A stretch of 18,254 nt of DNA from an uncultured Lachnospiraceae bacterium (GTDB taxonomy: Bacteria; Bacillota; Clostridia; Lachnospirales; Lachnospiraceae), in assembly GCA_910586205.1 (NCBI GenBank), contig CAJUGD010000046.1:1-18254 (forward strand), written 5' to 3'. The notes beneath the pieces were generated by a model. The model worked only from the letters and a program-made list of their open reading frames with translations, ran no database searches and was not told the origin of the DNA. Of the stretch, positions 7,801 to 14,324 are shown in pieces. How positions within the stretch are numbered: position 1 is the stretch's first letter; each line of letters opens with the position of its first letter. A program made the position numbers and the translations under genes.

Positions 7801-8450
7801 TTGACCGGATGCAGCTTAAGATTTTCCTGGTTTGCCTGGAAACGATTGTGGAGGCCATGCAGGAGGAGACGTCGGTACGGCGCTTAAGAAAACATTTGCC
7901 GGAAACGGTATTCCCTAAACATTACCGGATTGCAGCAGGAGCTTTAAACCGGGAGGCAGGCAGTGAGCTGCTTGAGAGTGTGAGCCGGGATACGCGGGTA
8001 AAGGTGTATGTGTTTAACGATGAGTGCAGGAAGCAGCCTTTTGGTGCATGGGGGAATCTGTACGTTATGGATCATCCTACCGTTGAATGGGTGGATAAGA
8101 TTACAAATCCTTATGGGCCGGGAGAACTGTATCAGACTGGCCGGATTGCCAGGATTCTGCCGGATGGCAGTATTGACTTTTTGGAAAACGGCGGCAGAAC
8201 CATTATGCAGGAAGGGATCATGGGGCGGAATTTCCTGGATCTGGAAAAGCTGGAGCGGATCCTTCGGGGATATGAAGGGGTGAAGCTTGCCCAGGCTTAT
8301 ATCAGATATGGGGAAGGAAATAAGCTGATTCTCCAGGCAGATGTGACTTGGGAAGGGAAGGAGCCGGATAAAGGAGAGATGATGGCTTATCTTGAGAAGC
8401 GGTGTGAGAAGGCGCTGATTCCGGGGGATATCAGGATGGAAGAAGCATAA
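4845..8450 (+). CDS. Stand-alone synthetase: adenylation, carrier, condensation, partial second adenylation
   Basis: A 1201-residue, presumably cytoplasmic protein. Residues 1-520 are an AMP-binding enzyme: P-loop TSGTTGRGKG near 177, GYGMSECSP near 325, TGD near 394, GRKKN near 410 and the late lysine in TSSKKIIR near 508. The style (SNGENVAPEQIE) is closer to fatty-acyl or aryl-acid ligases than to amino-acid domains. A carrier domain follows with GLDSLGS, the serine for phosphopantetheine being 566. From about 612 to 1040 lies a condensation-type domain whose HHxxxDG motif reads AHIMGDG (740-746): His741 and Asp745 are kept and the first His is Ala. Residues about 1058-1201 resemble only the late part of a second adenylation domain (ELYQTGRIARILPDGSIDFL), with TGR for TGD and no final lysine. 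Inference: it loads a carboxylic acid and joins it to an amine or alcohol. Two adjacent ATGs exist (4845, 4848). No partner enzyme or exporter is adjacent. Confidence 0.8.
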   Translation: MMITAQNTKTIYDLVQNAGRNHGNHVFLRYEENDVIFDVTYEEFAAQCSAIGAWTAGRNETYGHKVKVGLLGSSSHHYLAVLFGVMGNGNTGIPLDIQMNIETFADCLNRSDVDILFYDWDHHLLVEGVKEKCPHVKEYISLQHGKHVPCSDNILKEYAGQAVTPQVSPEDLAMILFTSGTTGRGKGVMLSNGNLIDNTFCTTDTDHPEREVYLNVLPIHHVFCINGDVLIVMRYGGTLCLNRDMAKLAAHIQLFQPSVIRMVPMIAKTLYNRIAIMSRQTGQPVGKVRSQVLGKQLHKIISGGGYLAPDLAENYRNLGISIAQGYGMSECSPKISSPDWSRPDKVASVGRIVDRCQVRIVDGEIQVKSPSVMMGYYKEPDKTAEVMTEDGWLCTGDLGYVDEEGFLYLTGRKKNLIILSNGENVAPEQIENLFEDDRVIEDILVFGEDDMVTAEVYPNFKYIEAAGITDIHSVVSEIIKKHNEDLPTFKRIMNFRIREIPFAKTSSKKIIRSQYFTQKKKEKEELENVRKPENELQTQIYECISAVLGHQRFGIDTDLYTVGLDSLGSVMLLSDLYGQAGVSMTLKDLTDHRTVLELEAFIMEERNREPVDFAVRDVYPLTNLQLYFAYVMRGNTTANLPFLFKLDKSVDLDRLKKAVEDVFDIHPGLKGVVQLHEGAFHNLRHDERRVEIPIADMSEEQWKEHKKELLKPYMYMENEPLYHVGIYRTEAFRYLYFDIAHIMGDGITMNVLLEDINALYAGQPVEKESYTFFEYILDEKDRDARGLRTENEAYFQKLMEGFRIRKSILNLKDSYDLANGENAVLKGRFGSLNRKKLTGFGRKYSVSENAIFLTAYNYCIGIFSNEKDTVSTSIHSGRTDSRWARLAGPLFLTYYFRYTNVAHETVPQLLQKSGQQIIDTMGCYISNLHADEMFFQYQGDILNIDQIGGAPAQRMKIQLDSLPFHMQVMSDENGYFYELRYWKNRFDRMQLKIFLVCLETIVEAMQEETSVRRLRKHLPETVFPKHYRIAAGALNREAGSELLESVSRDTRVKVYVFNDECRKQPFGAWGNLYVMDHPTVEWVDKITNPYGPGELYQTGRIARILPDGSIDFLENGGRTIMQEGIMGRNFLDLEKLERILRGYEGVKLAQAYIRYGEGNKLILQADVTWEGKEPDKGEMMAYLEKRCEKALIPGDIRMEEA

Positions 8451-8491
8451 GGCTGGTAAAAGTTATAGTAATGGTCCGTCATAAAAACTTC

Positions 8492-8520
8492 TTGTAAAAA
8501 GTCAGTTTATTTAGTATAAT
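8492..8520 (+). promoter_or_regulatory. Promoter of the queuosine-salvage operon
   Basis: TTGTAA at 8492-8497 and a perfect TATAAT at 8515-8520 with 17 bases between. Transcription from about 8527 would give a leader of roughly 265 bases that includes the hairpin, the small reading frame and the riboswitch before the first gene at 8794. Confidence 0.65.
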
Positions 8521-8548
8521 GAAACGAACCTGATATATTAGGTATTTT

Positions 8549-8680
8549 ATGAATGAAAAAGCAGATCAAAGGACACTGCATTTTAAACAGGTGCTCTGCC
8601 AGGTTGTGTATGGCAGAGCGCAGATTGTCAGAAGCTGCATTATAAAGCTGGTTCGAAAACCTCCCAGTATAAAAAACTAG
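8549..8680 (+). CDS. Possible 43-codon leader peptide ending inside the riboswitch
   Basis: An ATG at 8549, just downstream of the predicted transcription start, opens a 43-codon frame (beginning MNEKADQRTL, ending RKPPSIKN). Its TAG is at 8678-8680, inside the A-rich tail of the preQ1 aptamer. Only a weak AGG lies upstream as a ribosome site. It is basic and matches no family I know. It may be a chance frame; if translated, ribosomes would cross the aptamer. Confidence 0.2.
   Translation: MNEKADQRTLHFKQVLCQVVYGRAQIVRSCIIKLVRKPPSIKN
8591..8621 (+). ncRNA. Stable hairpin in the leader, upstream of the riboswitch
   Basis: GCTCTGCCA at 8593-8601 pairs perfectly with TGGCAGAGC at 8611-8619 around a nine-base loop; a G-U and a G-C pair extend the stem to eleven. 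There is no T-run after it, so it is not a simple terminator. It sits about 27 bases before the aptamer and is part of the same predicted transcript. Confidence 0.55.
8648..8680 (+). promoter_or_regulatory. preQ1-I riboswitch aptamer
   Basis: CTGG (8648-8651) pairs with CCAG (8664-8667). The segment reads GGTTC, a short A-rich loop, then ACCTCC, and is followed by TATAAAAAACTAG. This matches the known preQ1 class I consensus (GGUUC, ACnnCC, then U, an A-run and CUA). The class binds the queuosine precursor preQ1 and usually shuts off queuosine synthesis or uptake genes. The position ahead of a queuine-salvage gene set agrees with this. By sequence match alone the call is strong for such a small motif. 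Confidence 0.85.
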
Positions 8681-8718
8681 GCTAAAAAGACACGCTGTGA
8701 CTGCAGAGTGCTGCTTTT

Positions 8719-8767
8719 GCACGGTTTATTCGGAGTTTTTCGGATGCCGTCAGGCAGTGCTTTTTTT
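8719..8767 (+). terminator. Possible riboswitch-controlled attenuator
   Basis: A seven-T run at 8761-8767 follows GTGC at 8757-8760, which can pair with GCAC at 8719-8722. ACGG (8721-8724) and CCGT (8747-8750) offer an alternative stem. The helix is imperfect, but its place between aptamer and first gene fits ligand-controlled termination rather than control of translation, as the aptamer is over 100 bases from the ATG. Confidence 0.4.
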
Positions 8768-8793
8768 GTGCGAATAATTTTAATGGAGAAAAG

Positions 8794-9801
8794 ATGGAAA
8801 GAGAAAGAAAAAAGGTAATCATTGACTGCGATCCGGGGATCGATGACAGTCTGGCTTTGATGCTGGCCCTTTCCATGGAAGAACTGTCAGTGGCCGGGAT
8901 TACCATTGTGTGCGGAAACGGTCCGGTGGACATGGGTTTTTCCAATGGGAAAAAAATTTTAAAGAAAATGGGAAGACTGGATATTCCTGTTTTTAAGGGG
9001 GAGGAAAAGCCCCTGAAAAGAGAATATGTCAGCGCTTTGGATACGCACGGGGCAGACGGGCTGGGAGAAAGCTTTTTGCCGGAGGTGCCGGGGTATGAGC
9101 AGCCTGTAGGTGCGGTGGAATATATGGAAAAGGAGCTTTTAAAAGGCGGATGTTCGGTGATTGCATTGGGGCCTATGACAAATCTGGCACGGCTCATTGA
9201 AAGAGAGCCGAAAGCATTTGCCCGGATAGAGGAGCTGGTTTCCATGGGAGGGAATTACCGCAGCCATGGCAACTGTTCGCCTGTGGCAGAGTACAATTAT
9301 TGGGCGGATCCGGACGCTGCGTCATTGGTCTATAAGACAGCAGCCCGGATGGGAAAAAAGATTCATATGGCAGGTCTGGATGTGACCAGAAAGATTGTGC
9401 TGACACCGGATCTTTTAGAGTATCTTAAGAGGCTGAACCGGGATTTGGGCGAATTTGTCCAGGCAATTACAAAGTTTTATTTTGATTTTCATTGGGAATG
9501 GGAGCATTTGATTGGCTGTGTGATCAATGATCCGCTGGCAGTAGCGTACTTTATCGACCGCTCACTCTGTGAGGGCTTTGAGGCCTATACGGAGATTGAG
9601 ACAGAGGGTATTTCCATTGGTCAGAGTGTGGTGGACGCAGAAGGGTTTTACCGAAAAAAGGCAAATGGGGTGATTCTGACGAAGACGGATCCAGAACGGT
9701 TTTTTAAGATGTTTTTTGCCAGGCTTTTAAAGACAGATGAGCAGGAACTGGATTTGCTGGGTCAGCTTGTCCGGCACCATAAAACAGGAGAATTGAAATA
9801 A
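8794..9801 (+). CDS. queK: Nucleoside hydrolase, probable queuosine hydrolase
   Basis: A 335-residue IunH-family protein. The N-terminal DCDPGIDD (residues 11-18) is the calcium- and ribose-binding aspartate cluster. Further in are ALGPMTNLA, the SMGGNY strand, NYWADPDAA and a late CVINDPLA, in family order and at usual length. General members cleave inosine, uridine and other nucleosides. Context makes a more specific role likely: it is the first gene after a preQ1-I riboswitch and is followed by an ECF substrate-binding component and a radical SAM enzyme, the set described in Clostridioides difficile as QueK, QrtT and QueL for queuine salvage. QueK hydrolyses queuosine to free queuine. GGAG at 8785-8788 sets the ATG. 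Family is near certain; substrate is inferred from neighbours. Confidence 0.82.
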   Translation: MERERKKVIIDCDPGIDDSLALMLALSMEELSVAGITIVCGNGPVDMGFSNGKKILKKMGRLDIPVFKGEEKPLKREYVSALDTHGADGLGESFLPEVPGYEQPVGAVEYMEKELLKGGCSVIALGPMTNLARLIEREPKAFARIEELVSMGGNYRSHGNCSPVAEYNYWADPDAASLVYKTAARMGKKIHMAGLDVTRKIVLTPDLLEYLKRLNRDLGEFVQAITKFYFDFHWEWEHLIGCVINDPLAVAYFIDRSLCEGFEAYTEIETEGISIGQSVVDAEGFYRKKANGVILTKTDPERFFKMFFARLLKTDEQELDLLGQLVRHHKTGELK

Positions 9802-9832
9802 GAGATCAGAAATAAGAAAGGATGATAGAAAC

Positions 9833-10435
9833 ATGAATTGTCAGAAAAAAACAGAGATTTCCGTATACCGTCTTTGCCTTATTGGCATGGCAGTGGTTAT
9901 GAATGTGGCAGGGGCCCAGCTTGCCCTGACGCTGCGTCTTCCTATTTATCTGGACAGTGTTGGCACGGTTCTGGCAGGGGCCATGTTAGGACCGATTTAC
10001 GGGATGCTGCCCAGTCTTCTCGGCGGGATTGTGCTAGGGATGACCATTGATATTTATTCATTGTATTTTTCACCGGCGGGAATGCTTGTGGGCCTGATGT
10101 CCGGTCTGGTCTGGAAAATGCATCTAACAGAGAAGAGGCGGATGTGGCTGGCGGCTCTGTTGGTGACAATTCCGGGAACTTTTGTCAGCTCTGCGATCTG
10201 TGCGGTGGTATTCGGAGGGATCACATCGTCTGGCTCCATGGTTTTGGTGCAGCTTCTGGCAAGGACGCCTCTTGGCATGACGGCCAGCATTTTTCTGGTA
10301 CAGATTGCAACAGAGTATGCAGACCGGTTAATCAGTATTTTTTTTGTGGCGGTGCTGCTGCGAACGCTGCCGTATGACTTAAAATGCAGATGGAAAGGAG
10401 AAAGGGGAAATGGGCATTCCGGAAAAACGCTATAG
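9833..10435 (+). CDS. qrtT: ECF transporter substrate-binding component, probable queuosine/queuine uptake
   Basis: A 200-residue integral membrane protein with about six hydrophobic segments and short charged loops. It has the ECF S-component look: an N-terminal membrane helix with small residues (GMAVVMNVAGAQLAL), then LPIYLDSVGTVLAGAMLGP and a Gly-rich segment GLMSGLVW. Such proteins bind the substrate and use a shared ATPase module (EcfA, EcfA', EcfT) encoded elsewhere; none is in this window. It lies 31 bases after the hydrolase and its last 26 bases overlap the next gene, so the three are one transcript. Under the preQ1 riboswitch the expected substrate is queuosine or queuine, as for QrtT. 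A different nucleoside-like substrate cannot be excluded. Confidence 0.75.
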   Translation: MNCQKKTEISVYRLCLIGMAVVMNVAGAQLALTLRLPIYLDSVGTVLAGAMLGPIYGMLPSLLGGIVLGMTIDIYSLYFSPAGMLVGLMSGLVWKMHLTEKRRMWLAALLVTIPGTFVSSAICAVVFGGITSSGSMVLVQLLARTPLGMTASIFLVQIATEYADRLISIFFVAVLLRTLPYDLKCRWKGERGNGHSGKTL

Positions 10436-11108
10436 CAGGATTACGAAAAAGCATCCCAGGGAGATTTGTCTTCTGCGTTCTTTTCCCTGTGCATGGGGGA
10501 AATGTTCTTTCTGCGATTATATTGAGGATAACGGCAGGGATGAGACGGCCATGGCATCCTTAAACCGGCAGGTTTTGGGACAGGTGACAGGGGAGCTTGG
10601 AGCGTTGGAGGTGATTAATTCCGGAAGCTGTTTTGAGCTTCCGGAGCAGACCTTTGAAGATATTTTAAAGGTTATAGAGGAGAAAAGGATTCAGGAAATC
10701 TTTTTTGAGTCTCATTGGATGTACCGTCGTTGGACAGCCGGGCTGCGTGAGCGGGTGAAGGTTCCGGCAGTGCTGAAAATCGGTGTTGAAACCTTTGATT
10801 ATAATTTCCGTCAGAATGTGCTAAACAAAAATGCGGATTTTAAGGAGCCGCAGCAGGTGGCGGAGTATTTTGATTCACCTTGCATTATGGTAGGCATACA
10901 GGGGCAGACAAAGGAGATGATTGATTATGATATCTCCTGCCTGAAAAGATATTTCAGGATGGGCACAATCAATGTGTACAATGATAATACTACGCGCATT
11001 CGACGGGATCCGGAGCTGGTAAGGTGGTTTATAAAAGAGTATGAATGGACTTTTGGGGATCCGGCGGTGGAAGTATTATGTGAGATCACGGATTTTGGGG
11101 TAGGATGA
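10410..11108 (+). CDS. queL: Radical SAM enzyme, probable queuine lyase
   Basis: A 232-residue radical SAM-type protein. Three Cys near the N-terminus, C27-x4-C32-x2-C35 in PCAWGKCSFCDY, would hold the 4Fe-4S cluster. The spacing differs by one residue from the common Cx3Cx2C. Later segments fit a short partial TIM barrel: EVINSGSCFELPEQ, EIFFESHWMYRR, LKIGVETFDYNFRQ and MVGIQGQT. The size and neighbours match QueL, the C. difficile enzyme that releases queuine from queuosine 5'-monophosphate. The gene overlaps the transporter gene by 26 bases, and AAGGAG at 10395-10400 lies inside that gene. Radical SAM assignment is well supported; lyase activity is inferred from context and family memory. 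Confidence 0.75.
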   Translation: MGIPEKRYSRITKKHPREICLLRSFPCAWGKCSFCDYIEDNGRDETAMASLNRQVLGQVTGELGALEVINSGSCFELPEQTFEDILKVIEEKRIQEIFFESHWMYRRWTAGLRERVKVPAVLKIGVETFDYNFRQNVLNKNADFKEPQQVAEYFDSPCIMVGIQGQTKEMIDYDISCLKRYFRMGTINVYNDNTTRIRRDPELVRWFIKEYEWTFGDPAVEVLCEITDFGVG

Positions 11109-11161
11109 AAACAGTCAAAGACAGATATGCTGAACCTATGGCAATCATAGATTTTTGCTAT

Positions 11162-11190
11162 TTGACTTTCTCTTAAATGGTGCTTATGAT
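11162..11190 (+). promoter_or_regulatory. Promoter of the chromate-family transporter genes
   Basis: TTGACT at 11162-11167 and TATGAT at 11185-11190, spacer 17 bases, with a predicted leader of about 110 bases. It shows that the transporter pair need not depend on the riboswitch operon upstream. Confidence 0.5.
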
Positions 11191-11309
11191 TATTTCAAAT
11201 GCTGTAGTAAACAGGGATTAAGGCTTGGCGTATTGTATAAACGCATGAGGGCCGGAAGGCACAGAAGAAAGAGTACATAGGATAAAGGGGAAGGCAGGAG
11301 AGTTCGGGG

Positions 11310-11867
11310 ATGGGTAAATGCAGAAGGCTGGGGACGATATTTTATATTATGGCAAAAATCGGGCTGTTTACCTTTGGCGGAGGGTGGAGCATTATTGCCC
11401 AGATGCAGAGTGAGTTTGTGGATAAGAGACATTGGATGACCGAGGAGCAGGTTGTGGATTATATGTCCCTGGCTAAATCGTTTCCGGGAATAATGATTAT
11501 TAATATGTCTGTGTTTTGCGGTTACACAATGGCCGGCGTGTGGGGCGCAGCGGCAGCAGCGGTGGGACTTTCAGCTCCGGCTCTGGCTGCCATTGCCGTG
11601 GTGACTTATTTCTATTCATCTCTGCGGAATAATATTTGGGTGGAAAAAATATTGTGCGGCGTGCGCAGCGTGGTGGTTCCGATCATTGTAAGCGCCTGTC
11701 TGAAGCTGAGAAAGACCGCCATCCAGGGTCGGCCTGCTTCTGTGATTTTAGGTATTACGTTTGTGATTTGCGTGCTGAGTGAGATCAATAAGCTGTTTGT
11801 GGTCGGGACGGCTCTTATAGCAGGACTGCTGATATGGAGAGGAGAGATTCCGGATGATCTATCTTAG
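11310..11867 (+). CDS. chrA: Chromate-family transporter, first half-size subunit
   Basis: A 185-residue membrane protein of the short-chain CHR type. It has the family signature FTFGGGWSIIAQMQSEF near residues 21-37, then HWMTEEQVVDYMSLAKSFPG and a series of hydrophobic helices. Long CHR proteins carry two such halves in one chain; short ones work as a pair, and the partner follows here with a 14-bp overlap. In characterised members the pair exports chromate. In anaerobes the natural substrate is often unknown, so resistance is only a possibility. A purine-rich GGCAGGAGAG precedes the ATG. The overlap suggests translational coupling and equal amounts. Confidence 0.85.
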   Translation: MGKCRRLGTIFYIMAKIGLFTFGGGWSIIAQMQSEFVDKRHWMTEEQVVDYMSLAKSFPGIMIINMSVFCGYTMAGVWGAAAAAVGLSAPALAAIAVVTYFYSSLRNNIWVEKILCGVRSVVVPIIVSACLKLRKTAIQGRPASVILGITFVICVLSEINKLFVVGTALIAGLLIWRGEIPDDLS

Positions 11868-12381
11868 GTTGTTTTTATCCTTTATGAAAATCGGGTTCTG
11901 CAGCTTTGGGGGCATGACCATGATTCCGGTAATCAATGATGAGGTGCTGAGATTCGGATGGATGACTCCGGAAGAAGTGATGGATATTGTAGCAGTAGCA
12001 GAGATGACGCCGGGGTCTTTGGGCATTAACTGTGCAACCTTTGTAGGGCTGCGCACAGCCGGATTCCCCGGTGCCTTGTGTGCAAGCCTGGGTGTTATGA
12101 TGCCTTCTCTCACTTTATCTATGGCAGCGGCACATTTTATTTTTCGCCTGAAAGGGAACAAATATTTAGAAAGTGCGCTGCGCGGAGTACGCCCTGCCAG
12201 TATGGGCATGTTAGCGGCAGCGGCCGTGACGCTGGGACTGACTACCTATTTTCCGAAAAACACAATTTCCTGGAACATGATTTTGATTGCAGGATTCAGC
12301 GGATTTCTTTTGATCAAAAAAAAGCTCTCTATTCCCAAAACGATTTTGATTGCTGCTGCTTTGGGGATTATATTCGGATGA
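11854..12381 (+). CDS. chrA: Chromate-family transporter, second half-size subunit
   Basis: A 175-residue partner of the preceding subunit. The N-terminal FCSFGGMTMIPVINDEV, followed by WMTPEEVMDIVAVAEMTPGSLGIN, is the second-half CHR signature with the conserved PG. Several membrane helices follow, including the long Ala- and Leu-rich GMLAAAAVTLGL. It starts inside the end of the first gene with GGAGAGGAGA just upstream. The two halves are similar in layout but not closely alike, as expected for antiparallel half-proteins. It ends before a 400-bp gap with a terminator, so the pair is its own unit. Substrate is not shown by sequence. Confidence 0.85.
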   Translation: MIYLRLFLSFMKIGFCSFGGMTMIPVINDEVLRFGWMTPEEVMDIVAVAEMTPGSLGINCATFVGLRTAGFPGALCASLGVMMPSLTLSMAAAHFIFRLKGNKYLESALRGVRPASMGMLAAAAVTLGLTTYFPKNTISWNMILIAGFSGFLLIKKKLSIPKTILIAAALGIIFG

Positions 12382-12688
12382 TTTTTCAAAAAAGGTCCAA
12401 ATGCCGTGTAAGGACAGCCCTCGGCCCTTTGCCTGAAAGAATTAAAGAAGGTTGCTGCAAAACGCAATCCTGCATCAAGACAAAGCTGACAAAGCAGATA
12501 TTCGCAGTATAGGAATATCGTATCTTGCAGGAACCTGCTGTTTTGCGGCAGCTTTTTTCGTTTTTTTATAATTGCTTTCTTCCATCAAAACAGAATAGAT
12601 TCCATAGGTTTTTTATTATGTATGGTATAAGTGCACAATTATAAGGCGAAAAAACGAGATAAAAATGTAAAAAATATACAAAAAGCAC
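12382..12688. other. Intergenic region between the chr pair and tctC
   Basis: No gene is supported here. The first part (12451-12475) and the last part (12525-12552) form a long imperfect inverted repeat built on TGCTGCAAAACGC and its near-complement, ending in the terminator described separately. AT-rich sequence then leads to the tct promoter. Confidence 0.4.
12531..12567 (+). terminator. Rho-independent terminator of the chr operon
   Basis: CTGCTG at 12535-12540 pairs with CGGCAG at 12546-12551 (one G-U) and is followed by six Ts, a CG and seven more Ts. It lies about 150 bases after the second chr gene and before the tct promoter. Confidence 0.65.
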
Positions 12689-12717
12689 TTGCTATTTTAT
12701 TGAGAAGTGATTATAAT
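12689..12717 (+). promoter_or_regulatory. Promoter of the tct operon
   Basis: TTGCTA at 12689-12694 and a perfect TATAAT at 12712-12717 with a 17-base spacer. The leader is about 60 bases and ends with AAAAGGAG at 12766-12773 ahead of the ATG at 12783. Confidence 0.65.
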
Positions 12718-12782
12718 AAGACTCATGAAGCCTGTTTGAAGGAATGTAGGACAGGAAAAATAAGAAAAAGGAGAATGAGAGT

Positions 12783-13766
12783 ATGAAGAAAAGGTTGTTG
12801 GCATTGACGATGGTATCGGCACTGGCGGCTACGGCACTGGCAGGCTGCGGAGGTTCTGATTCCGGTTCAAAGACAGCGGACAATGGAGAGTGGAAGTGGG
12901 AGCGGAAGGTTGAGATCATCTGTCCATGGGGCACAGGCGGCGGCGCGGATACCACAGTAAGAACCTTTGCAACTGCACTTGAGAAGGAGCTGGGTGTTTC
13001 GGTGGTGGTGAATAATAAGTCTGGTGCAGGCGGTGTTACAGGGGTGGAATTTGCATGCAGTCAGCCGGCGGATGGTTATACCTATCTGATGTGTACCCCG
13101 TCCCCCATGCTGGCCCAGATTTCCGGGGCTACGGATTATGACGTATATGGCAAGATCAATCCTCTTTGCCAGATGGTGCATGACTGCAATATTTTCGTTA
13201 CCGGAGCATCCTCACCTTACAATAATTATCAGGAGCTGACTGATTACATAGCAGCCAATCCAGGCAAGGTGAAATGCGGCGTTATGACCATCACGGGTCT
13301 GGATGCAGCTTGCGTTGAGGCTGGTTTCGGCGGCACGGTGGAGCCGGTTGCCTATACGGAAGGATCTCAGCTCAATGCAGACGTAATCGGCGGACATGTA
13401 GATTTGGCCTGCGTGGGACCGGCTGAGGTTTCTGCCATGATCGCTTCCGGCGACATGAAGGTGATTCTTTCCTGCACAGAGGAAAGACTGAGCCTGGCCG
13501 GCATGGAGAATGTGGAGTGTGCAAAGGAAGTGGGACTGGATTGCTTCTTTGGACCGTCCCGCGGCATTTTCTATACGGAAGGAACTCCGGAGGGCGCAAT
13601 TAAGGCATTTGAGGCAGCGGCAGAGAAGGCTGTTGCCAGCGATGAGTTCCAAAATTGGGCAAAACAGGAAGGCTTAGACCAGAGACAGGGCTGGATGAAC
13701 ACAGCAGACTTTAAGGCCGCCTGGGATGCAGATTATAAGGATCTGACAGAGCTTTTCGGCAAATAA
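12783..13766 (+). CDS. tctC: Tripartite tricarboxylate transporter binding lipoprotein
   Basis: A 327-residue extracytoplasmic solute receptor of the TctC/Bug family. The first 22 residues are a lipoprotein signal: MKKR, a hydrophobic run, then the lipobox LAGC with Cys22 as anchor, followed by a Gly/Ser linker. The mature part begins with VEIICPWGTGGGADTTVRTFA, the family's ligand-binding loop, and continues with VVVNNKSGAGGVTG and YTYLMCTPSPM. Such receptors bind organic acids (citrate, other carboxylates and sometimes other small molecules) and deliver them to the TctAB membrane pair that follows. The ligand cannot be told from sequence. It is the first gene behind a strong promoter, as is usual for the receptor, which is needed in excess. 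Confidence 0.9.
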   Translation: MKKRLLALTMVSALAATALAGCGGSDSGSKTADNGEWKWERKVEIICPWGTGGGADTTVRTFATALEKELGVSVVVNNKSGAGGVTGVEFACSQPADGYTYLMCTPSPMLAQISGATDYDVYGKINPLCQMVHDCNIFVTGASSPYNNYQELTDYIAANPGKVKCGVMTITGLDAACVEAGFGGTVEPVAYTEGSQLNADVIGGHVDLACVGPAEVSAMIASGDMKVILSCTEERLSLAGMENVECAKEVGLDCFFGPSRGIFYTEGTPEGAIKAFEAAAEKAVASDEFQNWAKQEGLDQRQGWMNTADFKAAWDADYKDLTELFGK

Positions 13767-13806
13767 AGAACAAGTGAACCAAAGGTAGAAAGGTGGTAGG
13801 GATAAC

Positions 13807-14307
13807 TTGGATATAATCTTTTCCGTTATTTTAGCTGTATTTTGTATCTACTGCTTTTTCCTGGTAGGAGCAGAGTCTCCTGCGGCGACTCCCACAGAGC
13901 TGGGAGCCGCCTTCTGGCCGAGGATTATTCTGGTAATGATGATCTTCCTGTTGGCAGTTAATATTGTCAACAATTTAAAGGCACAGAAGGAAAATAAGAG
14001 CAGCATTATGGGAGAGCTGAATCTGGGGGAATTTTTAAAAAGCAAGCTGCTGGTGGGGATTATCCTGGTGGCAGTGATGGCGCTTTTGATGTCCACAATC
14101 GGATTTATGCCGGATTGCCTGTTGTTTTTGATTGCTTATGGCTTCCTTTTGGGAGAGAGGAGAATCCCGCTTTTGGTGATTCGTTCCCTGGCAATCACTG
14201 TGGTTCTCTATGTAATCTTTCAGGGAGCGCTGGATATCATGCTGGCCAGAGGCGTGGGCCCGTTTCGGGAATTTGCGCTGTTCTTTGAAATGCTGCTGCC
14301 ATTTTAG
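13807..14307 (+). CDS. tctB: Tripartite tricarboxylate transporter small membrane subunit
   Basis: A 166-residue membrane protein with about four hydrophobic segments: the N-terminal FSVILAVFCIYCFFLVG, WPRIILVMMIFLLAV, a pair around LLVGIILVAVMALLMS and LLFLIAYGFLLG, and a last one at RSLAITVVLYVIF. The loop TPTELGAAFWPRI is characteristic of TctB. The best start is a TTG at 13807 preceded by AAGGTGG; no ATG in the right place was found, so translation may be weaker than for tctC. It lies between the receptor and the large subunit in the canonical C-B-A order. TctB pairs with TctA in the sodium- or proton-driven permease, though its exact role is poorly known. Confidence 0.85.
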   Translation: MDIIFSVILAVFCIYCFFLVGAESPAATPTELGAAFWPRIILVMMIFLLAVNIVNNLKAQKENKSSIMGELNLGEFLKSKLLVGIILVAVMALLMSTIGFMPDCLLFLIAYGFLLGERRIPLLVIRSLAITVVLYVIFQGALDIMLARGVGPFREFALFFEMLLPF

Positions 14308-14324
14308 AAAAGGAGGTGTAACGT

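Noticed and set aside
8008..8283. A plus-strand frame inside the 3' end of the synthetase
   Set aside because: Out-of-frame shadow; the composition (many Trp, Ser, Gly, Ile) is not protein-like and there is no ribosome site.
8591..8621. Hairpin taken as terminator of the synthetase gene
   Set aside because: No T-run follows, and it lies downstream of a good promoter, so it is more likely part of the riboswitch leader.
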